DNA of 64,000 bases from JAHBXE01 sp044222195 (GTDB taxonomy: Bacteria; Planctomycetota; Phycisphaerae; Phycisphaerales; UBA1924): NCBI GenBank assembly GCA_044222195.1, contig JBGANS010000019.1, positions 16,607 through 80,606 on the forward strand, in the 5' to 3' direction. Positions 1 to 9,100 of this stretch are shown in pieces (position 1 is the stretch's first letter; the number at the start of each line of letters is the position of its first letter). The notes below the pieces were generated by a model, which ran no database searches, was not told the DNA's origin, and worked only from the letters and a program-made list of their open reading frames with translations. A program made the position numbers and the translations under genes.

Positions 1-691
1 GCATTTCGCCGGCGGTGCGGATGAGGAGGTCGGGGTCGGGGAGGCCGGCGGTGTAGAGGTTGTTTGAGAAGGTGGCTTCGTCGATGTCGGCGGGATTGAG
101 GGTGCCGGCGGCTGCGGCGTGGGCGATGCGGCGGGCGGCGTCGACGAGTTCGACGCGGGAGGAGTAGTTGATGGCGAGGCAGAGTGTGGGGCCGGTGCAG
201 TGGGCGGTGGCGGATTCGACGTCTTCGATGGCGCGGATGACGGAGTCGGGGAGGGAGCCCTCGCCGCTGGGGCCGGGCGTGCGGCGGCCGATGACTTTGA
301 AACGGATGTTCTCTCGCTTGAGGTGGTCGCGTTCCCCTTCGAGGTAGGTCATGCAGAGCTGCATGAGGGCGTCGACTTCTTCCTTGGGGCGTTTCCAGTT
401 TTCGAGGGAGAAGGAATAAAGCGTGACAACGCGGACGCCGAGCTTGCCGCACTCGTCGACAATTTCACGGACGGCGCCGGCGCCGGCGCGGTGGCCGAGC
501 ATGCGCGGGAAGCCGCGGGATTCTGCCCAGCGGCCGTTGCCGTCCATGATGATGGCGATGTGGCCGGGGATGCGTTCAGGGTGGACATCGGGAAGGCGGC
601 CGAGCGGGTCGGCCTTGGGGTTGCCGCGACGCATGCGCTCGATGGCGGCGAGGGCGGAGGGATCGGAGGCGTGGGGTGAAACGCTGGTCAT
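1..691 (-). CDS. uppS: Isoprenyl transferase (undecaprenyl diphosphate synthase), 3' end outside window
   Basis: This enzyme condenses isopentenyl diphosphate units onto farnesyl diphosphate to build the C55 lipid carrier for peptidoglycan and LPS. The minus-strand translation starts MTSVSPHASDPS at 691. It shows the cis-prenyltransferase signatures HIAIIMDGNGRWA (catalytic Asp) near residue 43, GFPRMLGHRAG, TLYSFSLENWKRP and, at the window edge, AGLPDPDLLIRTAGEM. About 230 residues are present and the last few dozen, including the RxSNFxxWQ region, are cut off by the window start. The upstream neighbour is a GxxExxY cassette that begins only 10 bases before the start codon, so the native promoter may have been moved or replaced. 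The family call is secure. Confidence 0.95.
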   Translation of the reverse strand, partial: MTSVSPHASDPSALAAIERMRRGNPKADPLGRLPDVHPERIPGHIAIIMDGNGRWAESRGFPRMLGHRAGAGAVREIVDECGKLGVRVVTLYSFSLENWKRPKEEVDALMQLCMTYLEGERDHLKRENIRFKVIGRRTPGPSGEGSLPDSVIRAIEDVESATAHCTGPTLCLAINYSSRVELVDAARRIAHAAAAGTLNPADIDEATFSNNLYTAGLPDPDLLIRTAGEM

Positions 692-701
692 GACAAAAGA
701 G

Positions 702-1317
702 TTCACCGCAGAGTCGCAGAGGGCGCTGAGGGGGAAGAGGTATTCGGAGAAGAACGAGAGTTTTTGTATCCCATCGCGCGGCGGAGGATGCCATCACGCA
801 AGAGAGTCACGTGGAAGTTGATAATCAGGCCGCGCTGCTTGCCAGAGAGCTTGAGATAAGTGATCAACTGAGCCTCGTGGATGGGATGAATCTTGTCCAC
901 GCACTTGATTTCGATGACAACTTCGTCTTCGACGAGAATGTCGATGCGGTATCCGCACTCGAGTTGGACCCCATCGTATGACACGGGCAACGGCTTCTCG
1001 CGTTCAACCCTGAGGCCGTTCTTGGCGAGCTCGTGCGCCAGACATGCTTGGTACGCAGATTCGAGGAGTCCTGGGCCAAGCGCACGGTGGACCTTGATTG
1101 CACATCCGATGATCTTCCGCGTCAGGGCGTCATCGACCATTTCTTCGGGGCTGGTGACTTCGAGTTCCTGTTCAAGGTTCATTCGCGGACTCCGGAAGAC
1201 AATCACCGGGGAGGCGCAGGGGGCGCTGAGAGTGCAGAGGATACGAAGAATGCGCCTGGTCAGACAGATTCGCCCGGTGCACCCTCCCCTCGGCGCTCTC
1301 TGCGACTCTGCGGTGAA
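702..1317. mobile_element. Inverted-repeat-flanked cassette carrying a GxxExxY gene
   Basis: The left end (702-726) begins TTCACCGCAGAGTCGCAGAG. The right end (1293-1317) is its reverse complement with 24 of 25 bases matching. Between them lies a single gene, and the gene's stop codon TGA is inside the left end. A second pair of CGCAGAG-like arms lies inside the right side (about 1206-1240). The unit sits between uppS and purA with 10-13 bases on each side. No transposase is visible, so movement is inferred from the dispersed related copies at 11577 and 13111. Confidence 0.55.
703..1182 (-). CDS. GxxExxY family protein (predicted PD-(D/E)XK nuclease fold)
   Basis: A 159-residue protein starting MNLEQELEVTSPEEMVDD. 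It has the family signature GLLESAY (GxxExxY) near residue 40. It is followed by RIDILVEDEVVIEIKC, an Asp...Glu-x-Lys arrangement typical of PD-(D/E)XK nuclease-like folds. The last residues (SAPSATLR, stop) are encoded by the left inverted repeat of the surrounding cassette, so the repeat supplies the C-terminus. An open frame continues upstream of the ATG through the right repeat, but the extension is low-complexity and unlike the family. The biological role of GxxExxY proteins is unknown. A nuclease activity is an inference from the motif only. Confidence 0.85.
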   Translation of the reverse strand: MNLEQELEVTSPEEMVDDALTRKIIGCAIKVHRALGPGLLESAYQACLAHELAKNGLRVEREKPLPVSYDGVQLECGYRIDILVEDEVVIEIKCVDKIHPIHEAQLITYLKLSGKQRGLIINFHVTLLRDGILRRAMGYKNSRSSPNTSSPSAPSATLR

Positions 1318-1330
1318 CGCTCTTGCCCAA

Positions 1331-2665
1331 TCACTTACATTCGATGGTCTGCTCGCGGCCCGGGCCGACACCGACGAGTACGAAGGGGACTCCGGTGTAG
1401 TTCTGGATGAAGTCGAGGTAGCGGCGAGCAGCGGCGGGGAGATCGGTGAGAGTCCGGACGGAGGCGAGGTCGGCGTGGAAGCCTTTGAACGTGGTGTACA
1501 CGGGCTCGGCTTCCATGAGATCGGGACCGTCGGGGATGAAACGGTCGGTGAGCTGGCCGCGGACGGAGTACTGGGTGCAGACTTTGAGTTCGTCGATACC
1601 GTCGAGGACGTCGAGCATGGTGAGGACGACGCCGGTGATGGAGTTGACCATGGCGGCGTACTTGACGGCGACAAGGTCGAGCCAGCCGACGCGGCGGGGG
1701 CGGCCGGTGGTGGTGCCGAACTCGCGGCCGCGTTCGCGGATGCGGTTGCCGGTTTCATCGAGGAGTTCGGTGGGCATGGGGCCGCGGCCGACGCGGGTGG
1801 AATAGGCCTTCATGACGCCGAGGACTTGATTGAGGCAGCGTTCGGACACGCCGGTGCCGGGTCCGATGCCGTGGACGGTGGTGGAAGAGGATGTGACGAA
1901 GGGGAAGGTGCCGTGGTCGACGTCGAGGAGCGTGGCGTTGGCGCCTTCGAAGAGGATGCGCTTGTTCTTGGAGAGAAGATCGTGGAGGAGGTAGGTGGTG
2001 TCCTGGATCCTGGGGCGGAGCTTCTGGCCGTGGGAGAGGAGGTCGCGGGAGATGCGTTCGGGGTCGAAGGGTTCGAAGTCTTTCTTGCCGGCGCGGTCGG
2101 ACATGCCGGAGAGCTGGGAGTTTTTGAACATACAGGCGCGGGAGACTTTTTCGCGGAGGACATCCGGGCGGAGGAGATCGGCGACGCGGATGGCGGTGGA
2201 GCGGTGGATCTTCTCGGCGTAGGCGGGACCGATACCGCGCTTGGTGGTGCCGATGTCTCCCCCACCGCCGCCGGAACCGATGGAAGCCTGAAGGAGTTCT
2301 TCTCTGAGAGCGTCTTCCGACTTGTGATAGGGGGCGACGATGTGGGCGCGATCGGAGAGGATGAGGCCGGCGGTCTTGACGTTGCGTGACTCGAGACCTT
2401 CGAGTTCCTGGAGGAGCTTTTCGGTGTCCACGACGACGCCGTTGCCGATGACGGCGAGCTTGCCCTGGTGAAGGATGCCGGAGGGGATGAGGTGGAGGGC
2501 GAAGCGGTTGCCGCTCACGACGACGGAGTGGCCGGCGTTGGCGCCGCCGTTGAAGCGAACAATGGCGTCGTGGTCGGCGGCGAGGCGGTCGACAGCCTTG
2601 CCTTTGCCTTCATCGCCCCACTGGAGGCCGATGATGGCGGTGGAGTTGGGGCGCGGGTGAGTCAT
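1331..2665 (-). CDS. purA: Adenylosuccinate synthase
   Basis: PurA makes adenylosuccinate from IMP, aspartate and GTP in AMP biosynthesis. The 444-residue product has the N-terminal GTP loop GLQWGDEGKGK at about residues 13-23 with the catalytic Asp, then FNGGANAGH. Later come GTTKRGIGP, GANATLLDVDHGTFPFVTSS, STRVGRGPMPTEL and GTTTGRPRRVGWLD, all diagnostic. The start at MTHPRPNSTAIIG was chosen because family homology begins eight residues later; an open frame upstream to 2746 is proline-rich and unrelated. A divergent zinc-ribbon gene lies 125 bases upstream. Downstream, the inverted-repeat cassette begins 13 bases after the stop codon. Confidence 0.97.
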   Translation of the reverse strand: MTHPRPNSTAIIGLQWGDEGKGKAVDRLAADHDAIVRFNGGANAGHSVVVSGNRFALHLIPSGILHQGKLAVIGNGVVVDTEKLLQELEGLESRNVKTAGLILSDRAHIVAPYHKSEDALREELLQASIGSGGGGGDIGTTKRGIGPAYAEKIHRSTAIRVADLLRPDVLREKVSRACMFKNSQLSGMSDRAGKKDFEPFDPERISRDLLSHGQKLRPRIQDTTYLLHDLLSKNKRILFEGANATLLDVDHGTFPFVTSSSTTVHGIGPGTGVSERCLNQVLGVMKAYSTRVGRGPMPTELLDETGNRIRERGREFGTTTGRPRRVGWLDLVAVKYAAMVNSITGVVLTMLDVLDGIDELKVCTQYSVRGQLTDRFIPDGPDLMEAEPVYTTFKGFHADLASVRTLTDLPAAARRYLDFIQNYTGVPFVLVGVGPGREQTIECK

Positions 2666-2790
2666 GCGGGGGGAGGGTAGGGGCGATAACGGTGGATCGT
2701 GGGCCTGCACCGGCCACTGAACGCGGGCGAAGGGCGGCACGACCAAAGGCGGGGCTGGAAGGGGCCGATTGACGGGCCGGAGCGCACACT

Positions 2791-2979
2791 ATGTCGAATG
2801 CAGAAACGATCCGGATCATGTGTCCGAACCTGGTCTGCCGGAAGATCCTGGCGGTGCCGACGTCGGCGCGCGGGAAGACCGTGCGGTGCAAGGGATGTCA
2901 GACCAACATCCGAGTGCCGGACGGGAAGGTCGAGGCGGAAAAGGACGCTTCGGGGAAGCCGAAGTCTGAGGCGGCGTAG
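2791..2979 (+). CDS. Small zinc-ribbon protein
   Basis: A 62-residue protein, MSNAETIRIMCPNLVCRKIL..., with one CxxxxC...CxxC zinc-ribbon (CPNLVC then CKGC 20 residues later). This resembles the MJ0042-type zinc fingers common at planctomycete protein N-termini, but here it stands alone. The tail is short, charged and Glu/Lys rich. A GGAG motif lies about 9 bases before the ATG and a strong rho-independent terminator follows the stop, which together support a real short gene. It is transcribed divergently from purA. A nucleic-acid or protein binding role is likely for the fold, but the target is unknown. Confidence 0.75.
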   Translation: MSNAETIRIMCPNLVCRKILAVPTSARGKTVRCKGCQTNIRVPDGKVEAEKDASGKPKSEAA

Positions 2980-3005
2980 AGCCTCGCTGAATGAGAGTTG
3001 GACGA

Positions 3006-3036
3006 ACCCCTCCGCGATGGAGGGGTTTTTGTTTTT
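3006..3036 (+). terminator. Rho-independent terminator after zinc-ribbon gene
   Basis: Perfect 8-base stem ACCCCTCC (3006-3013) / GGAGGGGT (3019-3026) with a 5-base loop, followed by TTTTTGTTTTT. It ends at the stop codon of the convergent dockerin gene. Confidence 0.9.
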
Positions 3037-3812
3037 CAGGAGCAGCCGGCGGCGAAGGCGTTGAGGAAGCATTGGAAGTCGTTGGCGGTGAGGGTCGGGG
3101 AGCCTTCGCTGTGGTCGCAGTTGGCGAGCGGACTTTGGGAGGCGAAGCGGTTGAGGAAGCACTGGAAGTCGTTGGCGGTGAGGCCACCGGTGCCGTCGCA
3201 GTTGGCGTAGCACTCGGAGCGCAGGACGATCTGGAGGCCGTTCATCCCGGAGCGGTAGAGGGCGCCGTATTCGCCGGCGTGGGGATAGATGTGGCCGTTC
3301 GTGACCGTCAGCGTGTGCCTGGAATAGGTGACGCCGAGCTGATGAGTGCCGGGCCAGGCACCGCCGATCCACGTGGGGCCGGGGGAAGAGGTGTCTACTC
3401 GGACACGGTTCTGGCCGAGTGCGTTGTCGGGGTCCATGGCGTAGATGTAGACGTCGTAGGTGCCGTTCTGGAGGTTGGAGAAGTACAGGCAGAGGTCGAC
3501 GGGGTTGTTGGTGCTCAGGAACATGTCGTCCATGAGGGCGCCGTCGCTGCCGGTGGTGGCGGTGTTGTCGAACGAGAGGATGTTGGCGCCGCCGAGGTGG
3601 TAGATCGTGGCGGGGAGCGACTGGCCGTAGAGGCCAACGAGCGGAACAGATTGTGAAGAAGGAATGGCGCCGATGACGTTCCAAGTTCCGGCCTTGCCGG
3701 CGGCGGCGTACGTCGCGGCGGGTGCGGATCCGGGGTTGCCGAAGTCGATGTTGATGGATTGGGCGTTGGCGAGGGAGGAGAGGAAGAGGAGGGCGAGGGA
3801 GAGGAGTTTCAT
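3036..3812 (-). CDS. Secreted GC-type dockerin domain protein
   Basis: A 258-residue exported protein. The signal peptide is MKLLSLALLFLSSLANAQS, with likely cleavage after ANA. The middle (about 20-200) looks like a compact beta-rich extracellular domain with no recognised catalytic motif. The C-terminus has two near-identical repeats, ANCDGTGGLTANDFQCFLNRFA and ANCDHSEGSPTLTANDFQCFLNAFA, then GCS. These are the Phycisphaerae 'GC-type dockerin' repeats, short Ca-loop/helix units thought to anchor secreted proteins. Each repeat is encoded by a DNA copy about 75 bases apart, so they arose by local duplication. The partner surface and substrate are unknown. Confidence 0.85.
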   Translation of the reverse strand: MKLLSLALLFLSSLANAQSINIDFGNPGSAPAATYAAAGKAGTWNVIGAIPSSQSVPLVGLYGQSLPATIYHLGGANILSFDNTATTGSDGALMDDMFLSTNNPVDLCLYFSNLQNGTYDVYIYAMDPDNALGQNRVRVDTSSPGPTWIGGAWPGTHQLGVTYSRHTLTVTNGHIYPHAGEYGALYRSGMNGLQIVLRSECYANCDGTGGLTANDFQCFLNRFASQSPLANCDHSEGSPTLTANDFQCFLNAFAAGCS

Positions 3813-4011
3813 GCTGGTGCTCCTTGGTCCGCTGAGCCAGCGTACCAGCGCGGTTGCGGCCGTTGCAATCCCAATTGGGGTAAGAACCGCGGATTGGGAG
3901 AGTCAGCGGCTGCCCGTGCGGCGCCTCGGGCCTTAGAGAGTGGGTGAGCAGCGGACTGCAGGGGTGCGGCGAGGCCGGTGGAGCACTGGCCGGCGGGCCA
4001 CAGCTCTGGGT

Positions 4012-4599
4012 CTAGAGCTTTTTCTTGTCCTCTTCATCTTCATCGAGAAAGTCGAAGTCGAGATCACTGGCGCTGCTGTCAGCGCTGCCGCCGCCCTTGC
4101 TGCGGAGATCGAGTTCGTCTTCATCCTCGTCGAGGAGAGGTTTCTTGGCGGGAGCGGGGCCGGTTGCTCCGGCCGGCTTGGACGGGGAGACCATACGAGT
4201 CTGGGCCGTCGGCGAAGCCGGACGGGAGTTGGGGCTGCTGGCGGCGGCGACAGGTTGAGGAGCGGAGCCGGCGTTGTAGGACTTTGCCGCGTCGACCTGG
4301 GCAGGGTTGCCGTCGATGCGGGTGACAAACACGGCCGGTCCAACGGCGATGAGATCGCCGGGGGAGAGCTGGACTTCCTGGATTCGCTGGCGGTTGACGT
4401 AGGTGCCGTTGGAGGAGCCGAGGTCCTTGATGAAGAGGCGGCCTTCTTCGACGCGGAGCTCGCAGTGCTCGCGGCTGATGCTGGCGATGGGGATGCGGAT
4501 GTCGCAGCCTTCGCGGCGGCCGATGAGCAGGCGGGCCCGCTTCATGACGGCGTCGCGGGTCTGGCCTTCGGAGTCGACGGTGACGAGGGTGACGTTCAC
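4012..4599 (-). CDS. FHA domain protein with acidic C-terminal tail
   Basis: FHA domains bind phosphothreonine peptides made by Hanks-type kinases. The product (195 residues from the GTG start) has a complete FHA core: RLLIGRREGCDIRIP, then SISREHCEL and LGSSNGTYVN, which supply the phosphopeptide-binding Arg, Ser, His and Asn. The second half is Pro/Ala/Ser rich and ends in an extremely acidic/basic tail (DEDEDELDLRSK..., FLDEDEEDKKKL). The GTG at 4599 was chosen because the fold starts there and AAGGAT lies about 10 bases upstream; the frame stays open to 4707 without family similarity. The two large kinases in this window are plausible but unproven partners. Confidence 0.85.
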   Translation of the reverse strand: MNVTLVTVDSEGQTRDAVMKRARLLIGRREGCDIRIPIASISREHCELRVEEGRLFIKDLGSSNGTYVNRQRIQEVQLSPGDLIAVGPAVFVTRIDGNPAQVDAAKSYNAGSAPQPVAAASSPNSRPASPTAQTRMVSPSKPAGATGPAPAKKPLLDEDEDELDLRSKGGGSADSSASDLDFDFLDEDEEDKKKL

Positions 4600-4671
4600 G
4601 CTGGGCGTATCCTTGGCACGGTGCGGGGCTGGGGGTTTTTCGCGGCAATCGGCGGCCGCGGGTGGGAACCG

Positions 4672-6063
4672 ATGCGAGACGATACCTCGATTCCGGTGTT
4701 GCGGCAACGGGTGGAATCTGGGGCGGGGCCGCTGGGGGCTGGGGCCAATTCATCGAAGGCCGGCGATCGGGAACAACCCACCCCCCAACCCCCTCCCTCA
4801 GGGAGGGGGGGCCGGAATGGTTCGGGAGTACGGTCGCTGTACATCCATGTTCCGTTTTGTTTTCACAAGTGTCATTACTGCGATTTCTACAGCATCGTGG
4901 ACACGCGGGACCGACAGGGGGTTTTTGTTGAAAGGCTGGGGCGGGAGCTGGCGGCAATTGGGCCGTGGGCGGGGAGACTGGAGACGATTTTTGTCGGAGG
5001 CGGGACGCCGAGTTTGTTGCGGGTGGAGTTATGGAAGGAGCTGCTGGGGGTTTTGAGGAGGGAGTTTGAGATTTCGGGTCGGGGGAGTGGGGAGCACCGA
5101 CTCGAAGGCCTGGGTGCCCATGTTCGAAGGTCGCGAGAATTCGACGGCCTTCAAGTCGGTGGCACGGGCGTTGGCACGGGGACGGAGTTCACTGTTGAGT
5201 GCAACCCGGAGACCGTGACGGCGGAGTTGATGGATGTGCTGGTGGCGGGCGGGGTGAACCGGGTGAGCATGGGGGCGCAATCGTTTGAAACGCGGCACCT
5301 CAAGACGCTGGAACGGTGGCACTCGCCGGAGAATGTGGGCAAGGCGCTCGACATCGCGCGGGCGGCGGGGATCCGGCGGCTGAACGTGGACCTGATCTTC
5401 GGGATTCCGGGGCAGACGGTGGCGGAGTGGGAGAGCGATCTGAAGACAGCGCTCGATCTGGGGACAACGCATCTTTCGTGTTACAACCTGACGTACGAGC
5501 CGAACACGGCGATGACGGCGCGGATGAAACGCGGCGAGTTTGTCGTGGCGGAGGAGGATGTTGAGGTCGAGATGTATGAGGCGACGCTGCGAATGGTGCG
5601 GGCGCGGGGGCTGGAGCGGTATGAGGTGAGCAACTACGCGGTGCCGGGGGAGGAGTGTCGGCACAATCTTGCGTATTGGCGGGGCGAGGAGTGGCTGGCC
5701 GCGGGGCCGTCGGCTTCGGGGCATTACGCGGGGAATCGGTGGAAGAACTCGCCGCGGCTGGATGATTACCTGACGATGGATGATCGTGGGTTTGCGGGGA
5801 TTGTGGATTGGGAGAGGCCGGATGCGAAGAGGGCGCTGTCGGAGAGGATCATGACGGGGCTCAGGATTTGGGAGGGGTTGGATGAGGGGTGGTTGCTCGG
5901 AGAGGCCGGAAGGGTTGGGGCGGATGCTGGGAAGTTGAAGGAAGAGATGGATCGGCTTTGTGGGGAGGGGTTGGGGGAGAGAGTTGGGGGAAGACTTCGG
6001 TTGACCGATTCGGGGATGTTGTTGGCTGATGGGATTACGGGGGGGTTGATGGAGCTGGTGTGA
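4672..6063 (+). CDS. hemW: HemW, radical SAM coproporphyrinogen-oxidase-like haem chaperone
   Basis: HemW is a radical-SAM relative of HemN believed to deliver haem. The motif SLYIHVPFCFHKCHYCDFYS carries the CxxxCxxC cluster ligands. It is followed by FVGGGTPS, VECNPETVT, NRVSMGAQSF, NVDLIFGIPGQT, YNLTYEPNTAM, YEVSNYA and the C-terminal HemN domain. At 463 residues it is longer than the usual 375-400 for two visible reasons. The N-terminal ~55 residues read through a C/G-rich dispersed repeat, and about 40 extra residues sit between 'REFEI' and 'EFTVECN', encoded partly by a palindrome. The ATG at 4672 is the last standard start before the family region; the true start is uncertain. The FHA gene diverges from it. 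Confidence 0.88.
   Translation: MRDDTSIPVLRQRVESGAGPLGAGANSSKAGDREQPTPQPPPSGRGGRNGSGVRSLYIHVPFCFHKCHYCDFYSIVDTRDRQGVFVERLGRELAAIGPWAGRLETIFVGGGTPSLLRVELWKELLGVLRREFEISGRGSGEHRLEGLGAHVRRSREFDGLQVGGTGVGTGTEFTVECNPETVTAELMDVLVAGGVNRVSMGAQSFETRHLKTLERWHSPENVGKALDIARAAGIRRLNVDLIFGIPGQTVAEWESDLKTALDLGTTHLSCYNLTYEPNTAMTARMKRGEFVVAEEDVEVEMYEATLRMVRARGLERYEVSNYAVPGEECRHNLAYWRGEEWLAAGPSASGHYAGNRWKNSPRLDDYLTMDDRGFAGIVDWERPDAKRALSERIMTGLRIWEGLDEGWLLGEAGRVGADAGKLKEEMDRLCGEGLGERVGGRLRLTDSGMLLADGITGGLMELV
4775..4815. repeat. C-rich/G-rich palindromic repeat inside hemW 5' region
   Basis: The segment contains CCCCCTCCCT ca GGGAGGGGGG (about 4791-4810), preceded by CCCACCCCCCAA. It is read in-frame as PTPQPPPSGRGG before the first conserved HemW residue. 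From general knowledge this resembles a dispersed 'CCCTCCCTcaaGGGAGGG' repeat seen in many environmental genomes. Only one copy is visible here. Confidence 0.6.
5096..5160. repeat. Palindromic element inserted in-frame in hemW
   Basis: Left arm ACCGACTCGAAGGCC (5096-5110) and right arm GGCCTTCAAGTCGGT (5146-5160) are inverted copies with 14 of 15 bases matching, around a 35-base centre. The element encodes part of the extra segment of HemW and keeps the reading frame open. Confidence 0.7.
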
Positions 6064-6103
6064 AGGGTGATAGGTCTCATAGGACCTATGGGTCTCATAC
6101 GTC

Positions 6104-9100
6104 TCATGGAGAACGCGGCGTGCGTTTGGCGTTCCAGATTCGGATCCCGCCAGCGTCGGTGGTTGACAGAATGCGATTGCCGTCGGGGCTGAAGGCGACG
6201 GCGTGGACGGCGCTGATGTGACCGCGAAGGGTGAGGAGCTCGGCGCCTGAGGCGACATCCCAGAGACGGACGGTGTTGTCGAAGCCGCCGGAGATGAGGC
6301 GGGCGCCATCGGGGCTGAAGGCGGAGCAATAGACGGCGGTTTGGTGGCCGGAGAGCGTGAGGGCGGGAGCATGCGACACGTGGGGGCCGTCACGCGCGGA
6401 CCAAAGCAACAGTGTTCCATCCTCGCTGGTGGAAGCAAGGATTGCACCATCGGGGGAGACGACGAGGGAGGTTACAAAGCCCGTGTGGCCGCGGAGCGTG
6501 ACGAGTTCGGCGAAGGTGTCGGCTGACCAGATGCGGATGAGATTGTCGCGGCCACCGGTGTAGATGAGAAGGCCGTCGGGAGAGGTCGTGACGGCGAGTA
6601 GGCTGGAAGTGGTCGCGGGGATGTCGCGGACAAGTTTGCCCGTCTTGAGATCGCTGATGTGAACGAGGCCGTCATCGCCGCCAGTGAGAAGCCAGTTTTT
6701 CTTCTCACACAGAGCGATGTCGTTTGCGGAGCCTTGGTGGCTTGGGAACTGGATTGACATGGATGAAGATTTGAGATCCCACGCGCGGACCTGGCCATCG
6801 CGACCACAGGTGTAAGCGGTTTGACCATCAGAGGAAAGATCGAGGTCCATTGAGAGGGCACCATGAGAGGGAAGGGTGCGAAGAACTTTGAGGGTTGCTG
6901 CATCCCACTCGCGGACGCCGCTGGGGTTTCCGGCGCCGAAGATGCGTGAGCCATCAAGGTTGAACGCCGCGCCGTAGATGGTGGTGGCTTTGATTTGGGA
7001 GGCGAGGTCGTCGGGTGAGGGCTTGGTGGACCATTCGCGGACAGTGCCGTCGCGCGAGGCGGAGAAGATGGTGTCGGCATCGGTAAAGGCGAGGCCGGTG
7101 ACGGTGTTGGCATGACCGGCCCAAGTTCGAAGGGGCTCGCAGGTGGCGGCGTCGATGAGTTTGACGAGTGAGTCGGTGCTGCCTGTGACGATGCGATCGC
7201 CGGAGGGGCTGTAGGCGAGAGCGGTGATTTTGTTGGAGTGGATGAGGCCTTGGATTGCGGGGGTTTTCGGCGTGGGGCCTGTGATATCCCAGATGCGGAC
7301 GATGCCATCAGCGCAACCGGTGGCGAGGCGCGTGCCTGAGGGATCGAAGGCCATAGAGCGGATGGCGAGGGGGTGAAGCGGGAGTTCGTGGAGCATGGTT
7401 CCGTCGGTGCGGAAGACACGGACCCGCCCCACTTCACTGCCGGAGGCGAAGAGATCGCCGGCGGCGCTGAAACAGGCGACGTTCACGAGGCGGCCGGTTT
7501 CGACTTTGGCGTGTTGGGTGCCATCGGCGGCGCCGATGACGGCGATGGTGCCGTCGTGGGCGATGGAGAGGACGCGAGAGCCGTCGCGAGAGATGTCTCC
7601 GATGAAGTGGTGTGGGCCGATGGGGAGTGAGGCGACAAGTTCGCCGGACTCGGTGTTCCACGTGTTGAGTTGTGCGCTGTCGCCCGCGATGACACGTGAG
7701 CCGTCAGGGCTTGCGACGGCGAAGACTGCTTTCTCGGGGATGGCAATAGTGCGAATGAGCTTGTGCGTGGAGCGGTGGTAGATGTGAAAGCCATCGTGAA
7801 CCATGTAGACGATGAGGCGGTCCGGGTAGGTGAACACGAGACTGGGGCTGGGGCTGCTGTGGGGAAAGTTGATGGTGGAGACGCTGTTGTCGCTGAGGCG
7901 GGTGAGGTAGTTCCATTCCCAGCCGCGCATGGATTCGGGGCAGCCGGCGAGGAGCCGACGCAGACGATCGACATCCCCACCGGCGAAGGCGGCCTGGGCG
8001 AAGCCGATTCGGTTGTGGTAGTCGGCGCGCTGGAGGGCTTCGTTCTTGCTTTCGGCGGATTGACGGGCGGCGTCGGCGACCTTCTCTGCGCTGCGGGCCT
8101 GATCTCGCGCGAGATCGGCTTCCAGGACAAGTTCGCCGCGGCGGCGGGCCTCAGACCAGGCGTAGATGGAGAACGCGCTGAGGCCGATGATGAGGAGACA
8201 AACGCCGGCGACGAGGGTTCGGTAGCGGCGGAGCTGCTTGCGCAGGAAGTACATCGCGGAATCGCGCTTGGCTTCGATGGGTTCGCCGTCGAGGTAGCGG
8301 CGGATTTCGAGGGCGAGTGCCTGGGCGGACTGGTAGCGGCGGGTGCGGTCCTTGTCCATTGCGCGGGCGGCGATGGTTTCGATGTCGCCGCGGAAGGCGC
8401 GGTCGAGGGTCCCGAGGGAGGGGGGATCATCTTCGCGGATGATTCGGGCGGCCTCGGGGATGGAGGTGCTGTCGATCTGATGGGGCAGGCGGCCGGAGAG
8501 GAGCTGGTAGAGCGTGACGCCGAGGGCGTAGACGTCGGAGCGGGTGTCGGTTTCGTTGGGATCACCGGAGACCTGCTCGGGGCTCATGTAGGGGAGGGTG
8601 CCGATGAGCTGGCCGGTGCCGGTGTGATGGGTGTTGGCACCTTGGGCACGGGCGACGCCGAAGTCGAGGACTTTGGGCTGGCCGGTGGAATCGACGAGGA
8701 TGTTGCTGGGCTTGAGATCGCGGTGGATGATGCCTTTTTGATGAGCGTGCTGGACGGCCTCGCAGACTTTGAGCATGAGGGTGAGGCGGGCGTTGGTGTC
8801 AAGCCTGCGGGAGAAGGCGTATTCGGTGAGCGAGGGGCCGTCGATGTACTCCATCGCAAAGAAGGGGCTGGCGCCGAGCGGGTCGTCGGTGTGGCCGGCC
8901 TCGTAGATGTGTGCGATGCCGGGGTGGTGGAGGCGGCCGAGGAGCTCGGCCTCGAGCTCCATGCGGCGGAGCATGGCGGGGCTGACGATGCCGGGACGGA
9001 TGACTTTCAGGGCGACGGTGCGCTGCGGGCGTTCCTGCTGCGCGAGGTACACCGCGCCCATTCCGCCGGCACCGAGGGCACGGATGATGGTGTAGGAGCC

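Noticed and set aside
893..2389. Long open frame antisense to purA and the GxxExxY gene
   Set aside because: It is the mirror of G-ending codons in purA; composition (Gly/Val/Asp-rich, no motif) and the conserved sense genes show it is not coding.
5029..6450. 473-codon frame antisense to hemW
   Set aside because: Pro/Arg/Ser-rich shadow of hemW; no family similarity.
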